Of a stretch of 64,000 nt of DNA, positions 54,301 to 61,711 are shown one piece after another. The notes under the pieces are model-generated. The model searched no databases, was not told where the DNA came from, and saw only the letters and a program-made list of their open reading frames with translations. Location: NCBI GenBank assembly GCA_040398805.1, contig JBBATK010000003.1:186001-250000 (forward strand), given 5' to 3'. Position 1 is the first letter of the stretch. The number at the start of each line of letters is the position of its first letter. The translations under genes were made by a program, and so were the position numbers. This DNA is from JBBATK01 sp040398805 (GTDB lineage Bacteria; Bacteroidota; Ignavibacteria; Kapaibacteriales; NICIL-2).

Positions 54301-55232
54301 GCGCGCAAGGCGAATCGCGTGCGAGCCGCGCCACCGTTCACATTCACTATCCGACGTTCGCCACGCCGTTGCGAGGCGATGGTCTTGAGGAAGAGCGGTC
54401 CGAACTGGAAGTCCGCCCGCACACCGAACAATGCCTGCGAGCCACTGATGAAGGAGGACTGGGAGGGCAATTGCACATTCCCCAACTCCACCTTCTTGAT
54501 GATGTCGTCATCGTAACCGTCGTAGCCGATACGGAAACGATTGTCGAATTCGAACTGACGTCGCGTGCTCCAGTCGGTACCGAGTCGCAGCTTATCGCCG
54601 ATGCGGCCGCTGACGTTGATCTGGATGTCCTGTGTGAAGATCGGCGACGATTGTCCCTGACCGAAAGCGCTGGAGTTCCCAAGGTTTTGTGTCTCCCAAC
54701 GCCAACCGCCTCGAAGGGTCGCCTCTCCGTTCACGTTGATGCTGATCTCCGGCTTACCGAAGATGCTTGTCAGCGGATTCGGCGGCAACGGTATGGCGAT
54801 GTTCGTGGCCTGCGCAAGGAGCTTGCTCAGTTGGTCGCCGCTCAATGCCCGCTTCAAGTCGTACACGGTGATGAGCGAATCCCAGACGCGCCGGCTGATC
54901 TGCTTCTGGCGTTCATCGAGATAGTCGTCGAGCGAGAGTTCCAGCGGAACGCCGAGGTCCACACCTTGGATGCGACCTTGGATGCGGACTTTCGTCGCGC
55001 CGGAATCCAAGGTCCGAAGGATTTCAAGTCCGGACGGCAATCCGAGTCGTTTCGTGCTGAAGGTGGAGGGGAAGGCATCGAACTGTGCAGGGGGCACGGG
55101 CGTGCTCAGGGACGTTCGCAGCGAATCCGTCCGCCGGGGAGTCTGTGCGCGAAGAACCACCGTGGATCCGCTCGTTGCGATCCACAATGTACACGCCGCC
55201 ACTGCCACTATGACTGTTCGGGATGAAGTCAT
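48399..55232 (-). CDS. sprA: T9SS outer-membrane translocon protein SprA (Sov)
   Basis: The very large barrel that carries T9SS cargo through the outer membrane. 2277 residues from the ATG at 55232 (MTSSRTVIVAVAACTLW), with the signal peptide ending near LRAQ; the frame extends to 55313 but those codons look like leader. SprA family segments include GEATLRGGWRWETQN, SGRIGDKLRLGTDWSTRRQFEFDN (shown here as RLGTDW), FFDTKEQSLINLKGEWA-like strands and AYIDDFESAQRNIPLG, a very conserved SprA element, plus YFSYEINLDPSD. Length agrees with the 2300-2500 residues of known members. Several T9SS cargos are in the window, supporting an active system. Confidence 0.93.
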   Translation of the reverse strand: MTSSRTVIVAVAACTLWIATSGSTVVLRAQTPRRTDSLRTSLSTPVPPAQFDAFPSTFSTKRLGLPSGLEILRTLDSGATKVRIQGRIQGVDLGVPLELSLDDYLDERQKQISRRVWDSLITVYDLKRALSGDQLSKLLAQATNIAIPLPPNPLTSIFGKPEISINVNGEATLRGGWRWETQNLGNSSAFGQGQSSPIFTQDIQINVSGRIGDKLRLGTDWSTRRQFEFDNRFRIGYDGYDDDIIKKVELGNVQLPSQSSFISGSQALFGVRADFQFGPLFLKTIASQRRGERRIVNVNGGAARTRFALRAYDYAPNHFFLDTAYKPLYRAYWALATPVTPQAGQLLVKDVEVYESTGDIKEQALGGVSVVAYDTLSPVQFELGQRYPASLKSAAVIEAGKVMRGRFVKLDRSRYEWDQNLGKVTITNMRRDRTYATAYRTQGPSADAKDDLYTGTLSTTSNNNDTLVLKLLYVPNLQPGFKNLWARQLRNTYFINATNVNTSDARINVFYLRTNNDSTDVLEGTSDKIVTALRVDQVNNGTGTPPGDGVFDFSTGMNQPQAPQMQQQQSGFPMQSQSFSGSPFFNAQRGEIVFPSLEPFREGLDTAFARRGQINVAKQFHFSAVYDNQVELARQQTAFDRWLITGEVQGQMAGRITLGFNVAPGSVRVRLDGRELRENDDYTVEYVSGILTMRNPQAAAAGANLAVEYESNDIMNVTTKTMAGVRADMSLYRSRNITATIGGTYMYYNQAAIIDRVRVGEEPVANEMVGLDFALQWKADWLTRALNALPFFDTKEQSLINLKGEWAMQMPTPNKRISDVPADRGAAVAYIDDFESAQRNIPLGLSATQWSHAAPPVDSTIDFNAKDRGLYRGKTQWWQFFIGRVPTAEVYPKRQTVAGRSNISPLFINFMPDIRGIYNENKEYIDSLNPRWDSVRASPWASQTANRGRIWGGFQRLLSSFNSNFDLDNIDYVEVMMRVEEKEDGTKMFIDLGQVSEDVIPNSTLNTEDGITGAASIPNNRIDPGEDVGLDQRDNTAERSALPYPLNLEDDPSRDDYVFDFSKDDNLRGPDDFKRFNNHEGNSTQSETGQFPDTEVLNRQNGQNISLDDSYFSYEINLDPSDANTQIVGGGNNGWRLYRIPLRGNKRIVGNPLFSNIQYLRVWFKGGRLKAQIADWRFAGAQWQRLNYAAVQNSANAVDNTLRVSFVNREENDGPPDYYTMPPGVQAPRNLANPDPQNDIRLNEQSIAIGVDNLSCGDERAATRYFRTFDMFYYRYLKFFVKGTGGQDFIPPDSLSLTEADTNAPQFFIRFGTDTANYYEYRAPLVREWNGIAIDLQNLTAVKQRRDSIDQYRRMSFRVPGENFARYAIQGNPTLTRTAFISLGISNPPGRCPRTLSTTMWVDELRLLEPESDNGMAATGTFDMKLADLGTVSASYIATDPYFHRLEERFGTREQQSSFNLTADAGLEKFLPSSMKEARIPVHFARTTRTVDPRFVAQNDVNVEKAAAIAFQAAVDSGATTDQANSAADYVRQRSQTRREQTNFSIIGFKFGLPTQFWLVRETLNRLVLGFSYTQDAERSPVVQERFRWQWDASANYALSLPPIATVKTGGWMEGVPLLNAYKDWKINFLPQSITLSSKVTRMRRTEQSWFLNFPTPPERLFSATNSMALQWKLTEGGFLSPALDYSANSGSTLVPLELDSLGRQLPAKQVAERVLFNDGRVLDFGTPNTFTQNFALNFRPRLPDIANINKFFDASGSFTTNYMWVDPLQSDPLLRDISKRASYTNNIRVNSTLRLRQLSNTWFGIAPPGPGAKADTTSSPFTIGDILDGIRSAFFDYESLSINFTQSNTSIMPGVMGSNGFSNLWGRTFTGRESELGLGPSGPFQLGLVRYPHSGIRLRSSSSFPYFGFDEVIGPRAPNAQLQDNYMQTNMLEMRTSRPLWKGATLDLTWRSEFGNNLNQLTSTDAQGVMSFNNVIKSERYSRTFLTFPNFLMFAVFNNTPENVVERYTANKDGILNGRNEDSLTITEKIRLQNAMTDAFIGGLQGFEFLPGVLARFLPQVNWSLRWEGIEKLVFGGAAQRIALEHTYQSTYTESARTDDNGRIVDAQTVQMAFQPLIGLNMTFDEKKVKGTLTSTLRYNMRSNYALAAAARTLSQENQHEFQLNASYAMRGFSFPLLGLDLKNDVEFSFNSTYRRSNRATFSLSKLDTTAAPGGSELDGSTMIMIEPRARYSVNNRLTATAFVKYTGNFTTGAANPGFSTTEVGVEVRLAISGGR

Positions 55233-55635
55233 CGCTGCTTGCTTTCTCGGATTCGCGTCCGTGCGATCCGACGACGGAAGTCCGCATTCTTTCGAACCGG
55301 ATCTTCCTTTCAACCACGTTATGATACAATGTTCACGGCCGAATGCGTGCCATCCCGATCATCTCCCGTACAACTTGGGGGATCTCACGGAGCGGCGCTT
55401 CGGACAACGGGTAGCAAGAAATCGATATGACCTCAAAAACGTATGAGAAACTCCGGTGATGTCAAAGGTTACATCACGCCTAAAAATAGCCAAAAAAGGC
55501 TTGTTAACCGCGTATTCGGGTGGATAATTCAGACAATCACCTCTTGGGATCATCGGCTCTCGGATCCATTCCTTGACAGGCAACCGGGGAACGACGAACC
55601 ACTCGCTTGACGAAGAATCCGATTCTGATTCGCGA
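55233..55635. other. 403-base region upstream of sprA, no supported gene
   Basis: Lies between the msrB stop and the sprA start, both on the minus strand. Small frames inside have no family pattern. It contains a candidate promoter at 55463-55494, which would give sprA a leader of about 220 bases; no known riboswitch pattern was recognised. Confidence 0.5.
55463..55494 (-). promoter_or_regulatory. Candidate sprA promoter
   Basis: On the minus strand TTTG (55494-55491), a 19-base spacer, then TAACCTTTG (55471-55463), which is TAnnTTTG with one extra base. Good -33 and spacing, imperfect -7. Confidence 0.35.
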
Positions 55636-56559
55636 TCATCGCCCCGCAGCGTTCTTCGCGGCGCGCAAACGCACGTATTGCCGGTCCGCCGGTGCGGGCG
55701 TGTACGAGGTGGTTTCGAGGACGGTCAGCGCGGTTCCCGCTGTGGCCGTACATGCCTTAGAGGCATCCCCTTCGCCGTGAACGGCGGTGTGTTCAAAGCC
55801 GACAACCAAGGGTGCCGACGACGTGCCGGTAGCAGGAGCACCGGCTCGCAAGGCGGAAAGAACGCCGGCAAGGGAGCTACGGGCAGGATCCAGATGGATG
55901 CGGACGACGCGCGCCTTTTCACCCGATACCGTACGTACGTCGCCCACGTGCGTGGAGAGCACACCCGGAAGCTTGTAGAGAAGGAATTGCAGATCGTCTT
56001 CGGACATTCCTCCAAGGTAAAAGGTCTGCGTATCCTTCGGGTGGAACACGATGGAGGAGGTGTTCACGCAATGCCGGTTGTTCGCCGGTGTGATACGTTC
56101 GCCCTGGAACTCGTGCCCCAGGTGACCTCCGCAGGTGGCGCAGACGATCTCCGTGCGGATCATGCCATACGCCTTGTCCACGTTCCGTTTCACGGTGCCG
56201 GGAATCTCGGTTTCGAAACTCGGCCAGCCGCAACCGGAATGGAACTTCGTCTCGCTTCGGTACAACGCGGTACCGCAGGCACGACAATGGTACACGCCCT
56301 CGTCGAACACATTCGTATACCCGCCGTCACCGGGACGGTCGGTGCCCTTGTTGACGAGCACCTCGTATTCCGATTCGCTCAGGTGCACGGAGTATGCGGA
56401 AGAGACGCCGGTATTCATGGAATCGCGGGAAGTGTTCATGTCGGTTTTCGATTGTGAGGAACATGCCATGGCGGACACCGACAGACACGCAAGCGTGAGC
56501 CGGCAGACCAAGCTGATCGTCCGCACCGACGGTGTCCATTGGGAGCGCAGTGATTTCAT
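55636..56559 (-). CDS. msrB: Peptide-methionine (R)-S-oxide reductase MsrB fused to a degenerate MsrA domain
   Basis: 307 residues from the ATG at 56559. Export signal with a possible lipobox at C33 (SVSAMAC), so periplasmic. MsrB domain 55-175: zinc cysteines C92/C95 (HCRACG) and C140/C143 (CATCGG), GCGWPSF, and catalytic C164 in NRHCVNTSSIVF. The remaining 130 residues follow MsrA order: TFYLGGMSEDDL where MsrA has FAGGCFWG, KLPGVLSTHVG, VVRIHLDPARSSLAGVL, and YTPAPADRQYVRL where MsrA has FYPAEDYHQ. The MsrA catalytic Cys and Trp and the HQ pair are gone. So only methionine-R-sulfoxide repair is expected. Confidence 0.88.
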   Translation of the reverse strand: MKSLRSQWTPSVRTISLVCRLTLACLSVSAMACSSQSKTDMNTSRDSMNTGVSSAYSVHLSESEYEVLVNKGTDRPGDGGYTNVFDEGVYHCRACGTALYRSETKFHSGCGWPSFETEIPGTVKRNVDKAYGMIRTEIVCATCGGHLGHEFQGERITPANNRHCVNTSSIVFHPKDTQTFYLGGMSEDDLQFLLYKLPGVLSTHVGDVRTVSGEKARVVRIHLDPARSSLAGVLSALRAGAPATGTSSAPLVVGFEHTAVHGEGDASKACTATAGTALTVLETTSYTPAPADRQYVRLRAAKNAAGR

Positions 56560-56612
56560 GAGAACAAGGAATGAGGGGATGACAAACATGGACGGATGAT
56601 TCGCACCGGCGT

Positions 56613-57344
56613 TCACCACGGAAGCACGGTGGAGTTGAACATGTACGACCCCGTCGGTCCGTCCGCTCCGAGGGTCGCCAACGCTACCGACGTCGCCGCG
56701 CCTTCGGACGTTTCCAGCTTTGCACCGGCGCCGCCCATATCCGTTTTCACCCACCCGGGATGCGCGGCATTCACCTTGATCGGCGTATCCTTCAAAGCAT
56801 GCGCAAGATGGATGGTGAAGGCATTGACAGCCGCCTTCGAACTGTTGTACGCAAGCACCTTCGTGTTGTAGGTGTTCGAGCCGGGTGTGGCATGCATGGA
56901 CAGCGAGGCGAGGACGCTTGTGAGATTGACGATGCGCGCAGCGGGCGCCTTGAGGAGCAAGGGCAACAGCAATTGCGTGAGCTCCACCATGCCGAAGTAA
57001 TTGATGTCGAAGGTGCGACGGAGGATTTCCGGGGACACCGTGGCGGTATTGTTCGTGGCCCATGTGTCGGATTCGATCTGCACACCCGCATTGTTCACGA
57101 GCACGTCAAGGTGTCCGAATGTGCGTTCGATGTACTCGGCCACCGCACGGAGGTTTACACATTTCTCCATATCCAACTCGATGAACTCCACATCCAGTCC
57201 CTCGGCTTTCAAGGCAGACGCTGCATCCATACCGCGCTGCACATCGCGCGCACCAAGCAGCACCTTCATACCGCGCTGGGCCAACTGACGTGTCGTTTCC
57301 AATCCTATTCCTTTGTTCGCACCGGTGACCAGAGCTACGAGCAT
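56613..57344 (-). CDS. Short-chain dehydrogenase/reductase (SDR) family oxidoreductase
   Basis: 243 residues from the ATG at 57344. Classical SDR: TGANKGIG cofactor loop at 7-14, LVNNAGV near 85, catalytic Ser in LTSVLAS near 140, and YNSSKAAV (YxxxK) near 167, then HPGWVKTDMGG. R in GARD suggests NADP(H) preference, resembling plant/bacterial carbonyl reductase-type SDRs. Substrate unknown. It is 53 bases upstream of msrB on the same strand, so the two may share a transcript. Confidence 0.93.
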   Translation of the reverse strand: MLVALVTGANKGIGLETTRQLAQRGMKVLLGARDVQRGMDAASALKAEGLDVEFIELDMEKCVNLRAVAEYIERTFGHLDVLVNNAGVQIESDTWATNNTATVSPEILRRTFDINYFGMVELTQLLLPLLLKAPAARIVNLTSVLASLSMHATPGSNTYNTKVLAYNSSKAAVNAFTIHLAHALKDTPIKVNAAHPGWVKTDMGGAGAKLETSEGAATSVALATLGADGPTGSYMFNSTVLPW

Positions 57345-57597
57345 GATCGATTCCTTGAAGTTATGTCGGAAAAACGGGTGAAGAACCACCCTCCGCACGC
57401 CGATACCTCCCGTATGGAGTCCGAGCCGTGAGGTCGCCACGTGACGGGCGTTCAAAGACGGACGAATACGGTGGGACAATCGTGCATGTGGGTGGCGTTG
57501 GCGGGGGCGTTTTTTTTCTTGCATCAGAAGGAAAAACACGGTTCCGCGAGCAATGGACTTTTGCCAAATACCTCCGCTCTCATTGCGTGGCCTTTCC

Positions 57598-57605
57598 TAT
57601 TTTTC
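57598..57605 (+). promoter_or_regulatory. Near-consensus -7 box for the OmpA-family gene
   Basis: TATTTTTC, one mismatch from TAnnTTTG. It favours the ATG at 57643, which has GGGGAG just upstream, over the in-frame ATG at 57619, which would leave almost no leader. Confidence 0.4.
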
Positions 57606-57642
57606 ATGAACGAAAACGATGAACGTTTTTTCAGGGGAGAGA

Positions 57643-59835
57643 ATGAATTCGAGCACACCGCACCCATTCCGTGCCGTATCAAGCATATGCCGACACTCCT
57701 GGCGCTTCAGCCCGTTCGTCCTGGCGCTGTCCGTGCTGTGGTTGTCTGCGACCTCTGCCCATGCCCAGGAGCCGACCATCGACTCCGTGCGGATACCGAC
57801 GGAGGATGTCCGCATGACCACTTCAGAACCACCACGAACGCAAGTGCTCTCCGGTGATGTTCCCGCTGCTGTTCCACAGACATGGTCCGACGAACCGCGC
57901 ATGTGGTTCGGTATCATCGGCGGGTATTCCCGTATCACGAACACGACAACGTTGGCGGTGTATGCGAGCTCGCCCGTGTGCGGAACCTTCAAGGACGGCG
58001 TGTCGTACGCCCCGCACTTCGGTTTGACCTATGAGTATCCCGTCCATCCCGCTGTGGACCTGTCCGCACGATTCCTCTACATGCAACGTCCGGCGACGCT
58101 TTCCATGCAGACCGATAACGGACTCCGTGCTTTCGATGATGTCTCCCAGCGCGATGTACCGTTCATCCGAGAGAACGTGTTCACCTCTGACCTGCGATAT
58201 CTGACCTTCGACGTCGGCATCCGCCTGCGTCCGTTCAAGCTCCTGGATCTGGATTTGCCGTTGTACGTGCGGCTCTCGGCGGATGCGGGCGAATCCATTT
58301 TCGGTAACACCTTCACACAGACGGAACAGATCATCCAACCGACGTCCCGACTGTTCCCCGACGGCACGCTGCGTCATACACTGTTCAGCGGCACGCTGGA
58401 CGACGTCGGGACTTCCTACGGCGCCACCGGTGCTGCGGGTTTGGAGATACGACTCAGTCGCTCCCTGTTCTTCCATGTGGAAGCGGGCGTGAGAGCGGGT
58501 CTCAACTCCGTCGTGCGCACGCAGGAGTGGAACGTACGGTCGTTGTACGGAGCGGGACAGATCAGTTACGCCATCGTCGACGCCATTCCGGAAGCGCCAC
58601 CGCCGCCGCCGCCACCACCTCCTCCTCCGCCGCCGCCGCCCCCGCCACCTCCTCCGGTGGTGGCAAAGGCACCCGAACCGCTCGTGATCGAGGCCTTCAG
58701 CACCAGCAAGCTCGAGGTGCAGGAAACCATCGTGACGGAGACCTATCCGCTGTTGCCGTATGTGTTCTTCGACAGCGCATCCGCCGCACTGCGCGCGCGG
58801 TACACGGCGGGAGTGGATCGGGCGACATTCAAGGAGAAGGATCTGGAGAAGAGTACGATGACCATGTACTACCACGTGCTGGACATCGTGGGTTCGCGTA
58901 TGCAGGCACTGCCGGAGGCGACGATAACGCTGACGGGCACGACCGATGGACGCGAAGGTGCTCAGGCCGCTCAGCGCAGAGCGCTTGCCGAGCAACGGGC
59001 TGCGGCTGTGAAGAAGTATCTGCGGGAGCGTTGGGGCATCGATGACCAACGCATCCGCACGGGTTCGGTGGATGTGCCGGCCATCGTGTCGAACGACGAG
59101 TATCGTGAGGGACGTGAGGAGAACCGGCGCGTGGAGATCGGATCGAATACGCCGTCCCTGCTGGCACCCGTCGTTCACGAACGGTTTTTGGAGTACTCGC
59201 CTCTTCAACGCGAACAGGATTTCTCCGTCCAGGTCCTCCGTCGCGAGCGTGCCGTCCGCTGGACGATCGACGTGATGCGCGGAGACCGGGTGATCGCCAC
59301 GAAGCAAGGCTCAGCGCCGTTTCCGGACCGGGTACCGGTCGCGGTGGACTCCTCCGTCATGATCGCTCTCGGCCGGGAGATACAACCGAGCGATTCCCTT
59401 CAGGGCAGAGTGCGGGTGACGCAGGATGACGGCAGTGTGGTGGAGGCATGGTGCCGGTTCCCGATCAGGAAATCGCAGAACACGTACGAACTCAGCCGAC
59501 TCAGTCTTATCGTTTTCGACTTCGACAGAGCGGACATCACGCCGGTGAACAAGGACATGATGCAACGCTTCGTGCGCGAAGCGGTGCGTCCGCAATCGCG
59601 CATCTCCATCGTGGGAAGCACGGACCGTTTGGGTGAAGCGGATCACAATAAGACATTGTCGCAGAATCGCGCCGATGCGGTGAAGGCATTCATCGTCCAG
59701 ACCAGACCCGGTGCGAACATCGACAGGTGTGTCGGTGTGGGTGCGTCGAGACTTCCCTACGACAACGATGTTCCGGAGGGACGTTACTATTGTCGGACCG
59801 TGGCGATAACCGTCCAGACTCCCCGCACACCGTAA
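57643..59835 (+). CDS. OmpA-family protein with a proline linker and two OmpA-like domains
   Basis: About 730 residues from the ATG at 57643. Signal peptide ends ATSAHAQ. Residues 80-310: probable eight-strand-type outer-membrane domain of the Bacteroidota OprF/porin kind (WFGIIGGYSRITNTT, YDFGLTYEYPVHP-like strands). A run of 20 prolines follows. First OmpA-like domain about 370-490: YVFFDSASAALR, TGTTDGREG and RAAAVKKYL. Second, C-terminal, about 620-725: LIVFDFDRADITPVN, GSTDRLGEADHNKTLSQNRADAV in order (core SQNRADAVK). Both look able to bind peptidoglycan. Role: anchoring the outer membrane to the wall. Confidence 0.88.
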   Translation: MNSSTPHPFRAVSSICRHSWRFSPFVLALSVLWLSATSAHAQEPTIDSVRIPTEDVRMTTSEPPRTQVLSGDVPAAVPQTWSDEPRMWFGIIGGYSRITNTTTLAVYASSPVCGTFKDGVSYAPHFGLTYEYPVHPAVDLSARFLYMQRPATLSMQTDNGLRAFDDVSQRDVPFIRENVFTSDLRYLTFDVGIRLRPFKLLDLDLPLYVRLSADAGESIFGNTFTQTEQIIQPTSRLFPDGTLRHTLFSGTLDDVGTSYGATGAAGLEIRLSRSLFFHVEAGVRAGLNSVVRTQEWNVRSLYGAGQISYAIVDAIPEAPPPPPPPPPPPPPPPPPPPPVVAKAPEPLVIEAFSTSKLEVQETIVTETYPLLPYVFFDSASAALRARYTAGVDRATFKEKDLEKSTMTMYYHVLDIVGSRMQALPEATITLTGTTDGREGAQAAQRRALAEQRAAAVKKYLRERWGIDDQRIRTGSVDVPAIVSNDEYREGREENRRVEIGSNTPSLLAPVVHERFLEYSPLQREQDFSVQVLRRERAVRWTIDVMRGDRVIATKQGSAPFPDRVPVAVDSSVMIALGREIQPSDSLQGRVRVTQDDGSVVEAWCRFPIRKSQNTYELSRLSLIVFDFDRADITPVNKDMMQRFVREAVRPQSRISIVGSTDRLGEADHNKTLSQNRADAVKAFIVQTRPGANIDRCVGVGASRLPYDNDVPEGRYYCRTVAITVQTPRTP
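58597..58656 (+). repeat. Low-complexity CCN run encoding 20 prolines
   Basis: Twenty consecutive proline codons with mixed third positions (CCG, CCA, CCT, CCC) inside the OmpA-family gene, forming a rigid linker between the barrel and the peptidoglycan-binding part. Mixed codons argue against recent slippage. Confidence 0.9.
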
Positions 59836-60061
59836 GGCGTCGTCGCGAAGAGTCGATTTCACGACGGGAAAACGACCGTTCTTCGCCGTGGCGGCAGCGG
59901 ATCGAAAGTTTGTTCTCGACGGCGGCTCTTACACCGTTTTCCGGAGCGGTTATTTTGTATTTTCCATGAACGGAATTCATGAAGGGTGACGGCATCCTTC
60001 GCGTGCGCGGAACACGCTTGAAACTGACCACATACCAGTCCCACTCGTTGAGGGAGATCCT

Positions 60062-61657
60062 ATGAATCGTCGGAGTTTTTTTTCTCTGCTTACCCACGGA
60101 AGTTCCTTCCGTACCGAGGTCGCCTCTGCAGGGGATCGCGCTGCGATCACCGCGGGTTTGGAACCCTACACCACGCCGTTGACACGCGCTGATGCGTTGC
60201 ATCTGTTGCGACGCCTGAGCTTCGGACCCACCACGCAACTCGTCGCCTCCATCATCGGGAAAACGGCGGCGGAAGCGGTGGACATGTTGCTGGGTAACGG
60301 AACGGAGCCAGCACCGGCCTCGCCGGGCACGTGGGTGGACAAGGCGCAGGAGGACCCGAACAACCTGGACATCATTTCCAAGAACGGCATCGAAGCCGGT
60401 TGGCGCTCGAGTTTCCTGCAACTGCAGAACTGGTGGGCGAACCTCATGATGAACGAGTCCACGGTGCTGAGCGAGAAGCTCACGATGTTCTGGAGCGGAC
60501 ACTTCACAACGGAGTTCACCTATGATCTGGGCTACGTTCCGCCGCAGGTGTTGTATCGTCAGAACCTGTTACTGCGCCGAGACCGGTTGGCGAATTTCAA
60601 GACCTTCCTCGAGGACATCACTCTGGACCCCGCGATGCTCGTGTACTTGGGCGGCGTCCTGAATGTGAAAGGCAAACCGAACGAGAATTACGGTCGGGAG
60701 CTGATGGAGCTGTATTCGTGCGGTATCGGACAATACACCGAGGGCGATGTGAAGAATGCCGCCCGCGTCCTTACCGGATGGAAAGCCGCCTTGTACTCGG
60801 ACAGTCCGGCGAAGAACGGCATCTTCAATGCGTACTTCGAACCGCGCGATCACGACATCGAGGCCAAGCAGTTCCTCGAGAACACCATCCCCGCGCGCGA
60901 CGATGCGTCGAACACGGAGTATCAAGTGCGGACGGAAGAGATCCGCAAGATGATCGATATCCTGTTCCGTCAGCGCACCGATGCGGTGGGCCGTTTCATG
61001 ATGAGTAAGCTCTACCGCTACTTCGTCTACAGCAACCCGTCGGCCACCGATGCCAAAGTGATCGATGACCTGAAGACGATGTTCATCGATAGCGGCTTCG
61101 AGATACGACCAGTCGTGAAGGCCCTGCTCTGCAGCGCGCACTTTTTCGACAACGCCAACCGAGGCGTGCAGATAAAGACGCCCGGTGAATACGTCATCGG
61201 CATGGCACGACAGCTTGGTACCACGCTGCCGACGACGGCCGTCGCCACGAGCGATGTCACGAAAGGCAGCATGGCATCCATGGAGCAGGTGCTGATGGAT
61301 CCTCCGAACGTTGCCGGATGGCCGGGATACCGCAACTGGATCAACACGAAAAGTTATCCGCAGCGATCGCAATACGCTCGCGACCTGATCAAGGCGTGGA
61401 CGGATGCGCAAATTCAGACGTTCGTCAAACAATTCCCGAACCATACGGATGTGAACGCGCTCATGAACGGGGTGACGGAGTTCCTCCTTCCCGTGCCGAT
61501 CACCCAGAAACGTCGAGAGTACTACGTATCGGTCGCGCTTGCCGGCGCAAAGGACTACGAATGGGCCGGCATCATCAACAATCCCGTCACCGGTGGTGTG
61601 CGCATGCGTACGCTTCTCGGCGCCATGATGAAAGCGCCGGATTTCCATCTGTGCTAG
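60062..61657 (+). CDS. DUF1800 family protein
   Basis: 531 residues. N-terminus MNRRSFFSLL resembles a twin-arginine motif, but the hydrophobic core after it is weak. DUF1800 motifs: TRADALHLLRRLSFGPTTQ near 40, NENYGRELMELYSCGIGQYTE near 201 (core GRELMELYSCGIG), PNVAGWPGYRNWIN near 418 and the ending GAMMKAPDFHLC. DUF1800 genes are nearly always followed by DUF1501, as here after 54 bases; the pair is thought to act in the envelope, but no biochemical function is established. AGGGAGA supplies a ribosome site. Confidence 0.9.
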   Translation: MNRRSFFSLLTHGSSFRTEVASAGDRAAITAGLEPYTTPLTRADALHLLRRLSFGPTTQLVASIIGKTAAEAVDMLLGNGTEPAPASPGTWVDKAQEDPNNLDIISKNGIEAGWRSSFLQLQNWWANLMMNESTVLSEKLTMFWSGHFTTEFTYDLGYVPPQVLYRQNLLLRRDRLANFKTFLEDITLDPAMLVYLGGVLNVKGKPNENYGRELMELYSCGIGQYTEGDVKNAARVLTGWKAALYSDSPAKNGIFNAYFEPRDHDIEAKQFLENTIPARDDASNTEYQVRTEEIRKMIDILFRQRTDAVGRFMMSKLYRYFVYSNPSATDAKVIDDLKTMFIDSGFEIRPVVKALLCSAHFFDNANRGVQIKTPGEYVIGMARQLGTTLPTTAVATSDVTKGSMASMEQVLMDPPNVAGWPGYRNWINTKSYPQRSQYARDLIKAWTDAQIQTFVKQFPNHTDVNALMNGVTEFLLPVPITQKRREYYVSVALAGAKDYEWAGIINNPVTGGVRMRTLLGAMMKAPDFHLC

Positions 61658-61711
61658 ACGATCGTCAAGGACCCTCAACAACGACACTACCTACCTTTTC
61701 AAGGATACGTC

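Noticed and set aside
53508..55226. 572-codon plus-strand open frame opposite the 5' end of sprA
   Set aside because: Same shadow effect; no motifs and no ribosome site.
57823..59307. 494-codon minus-strand open frame opposite the OmpA-family gene, with an Arg/Trp-rich stretch
   Set aside because: The Arg/Trp stretch is just the complement of the proline run; no independent support.
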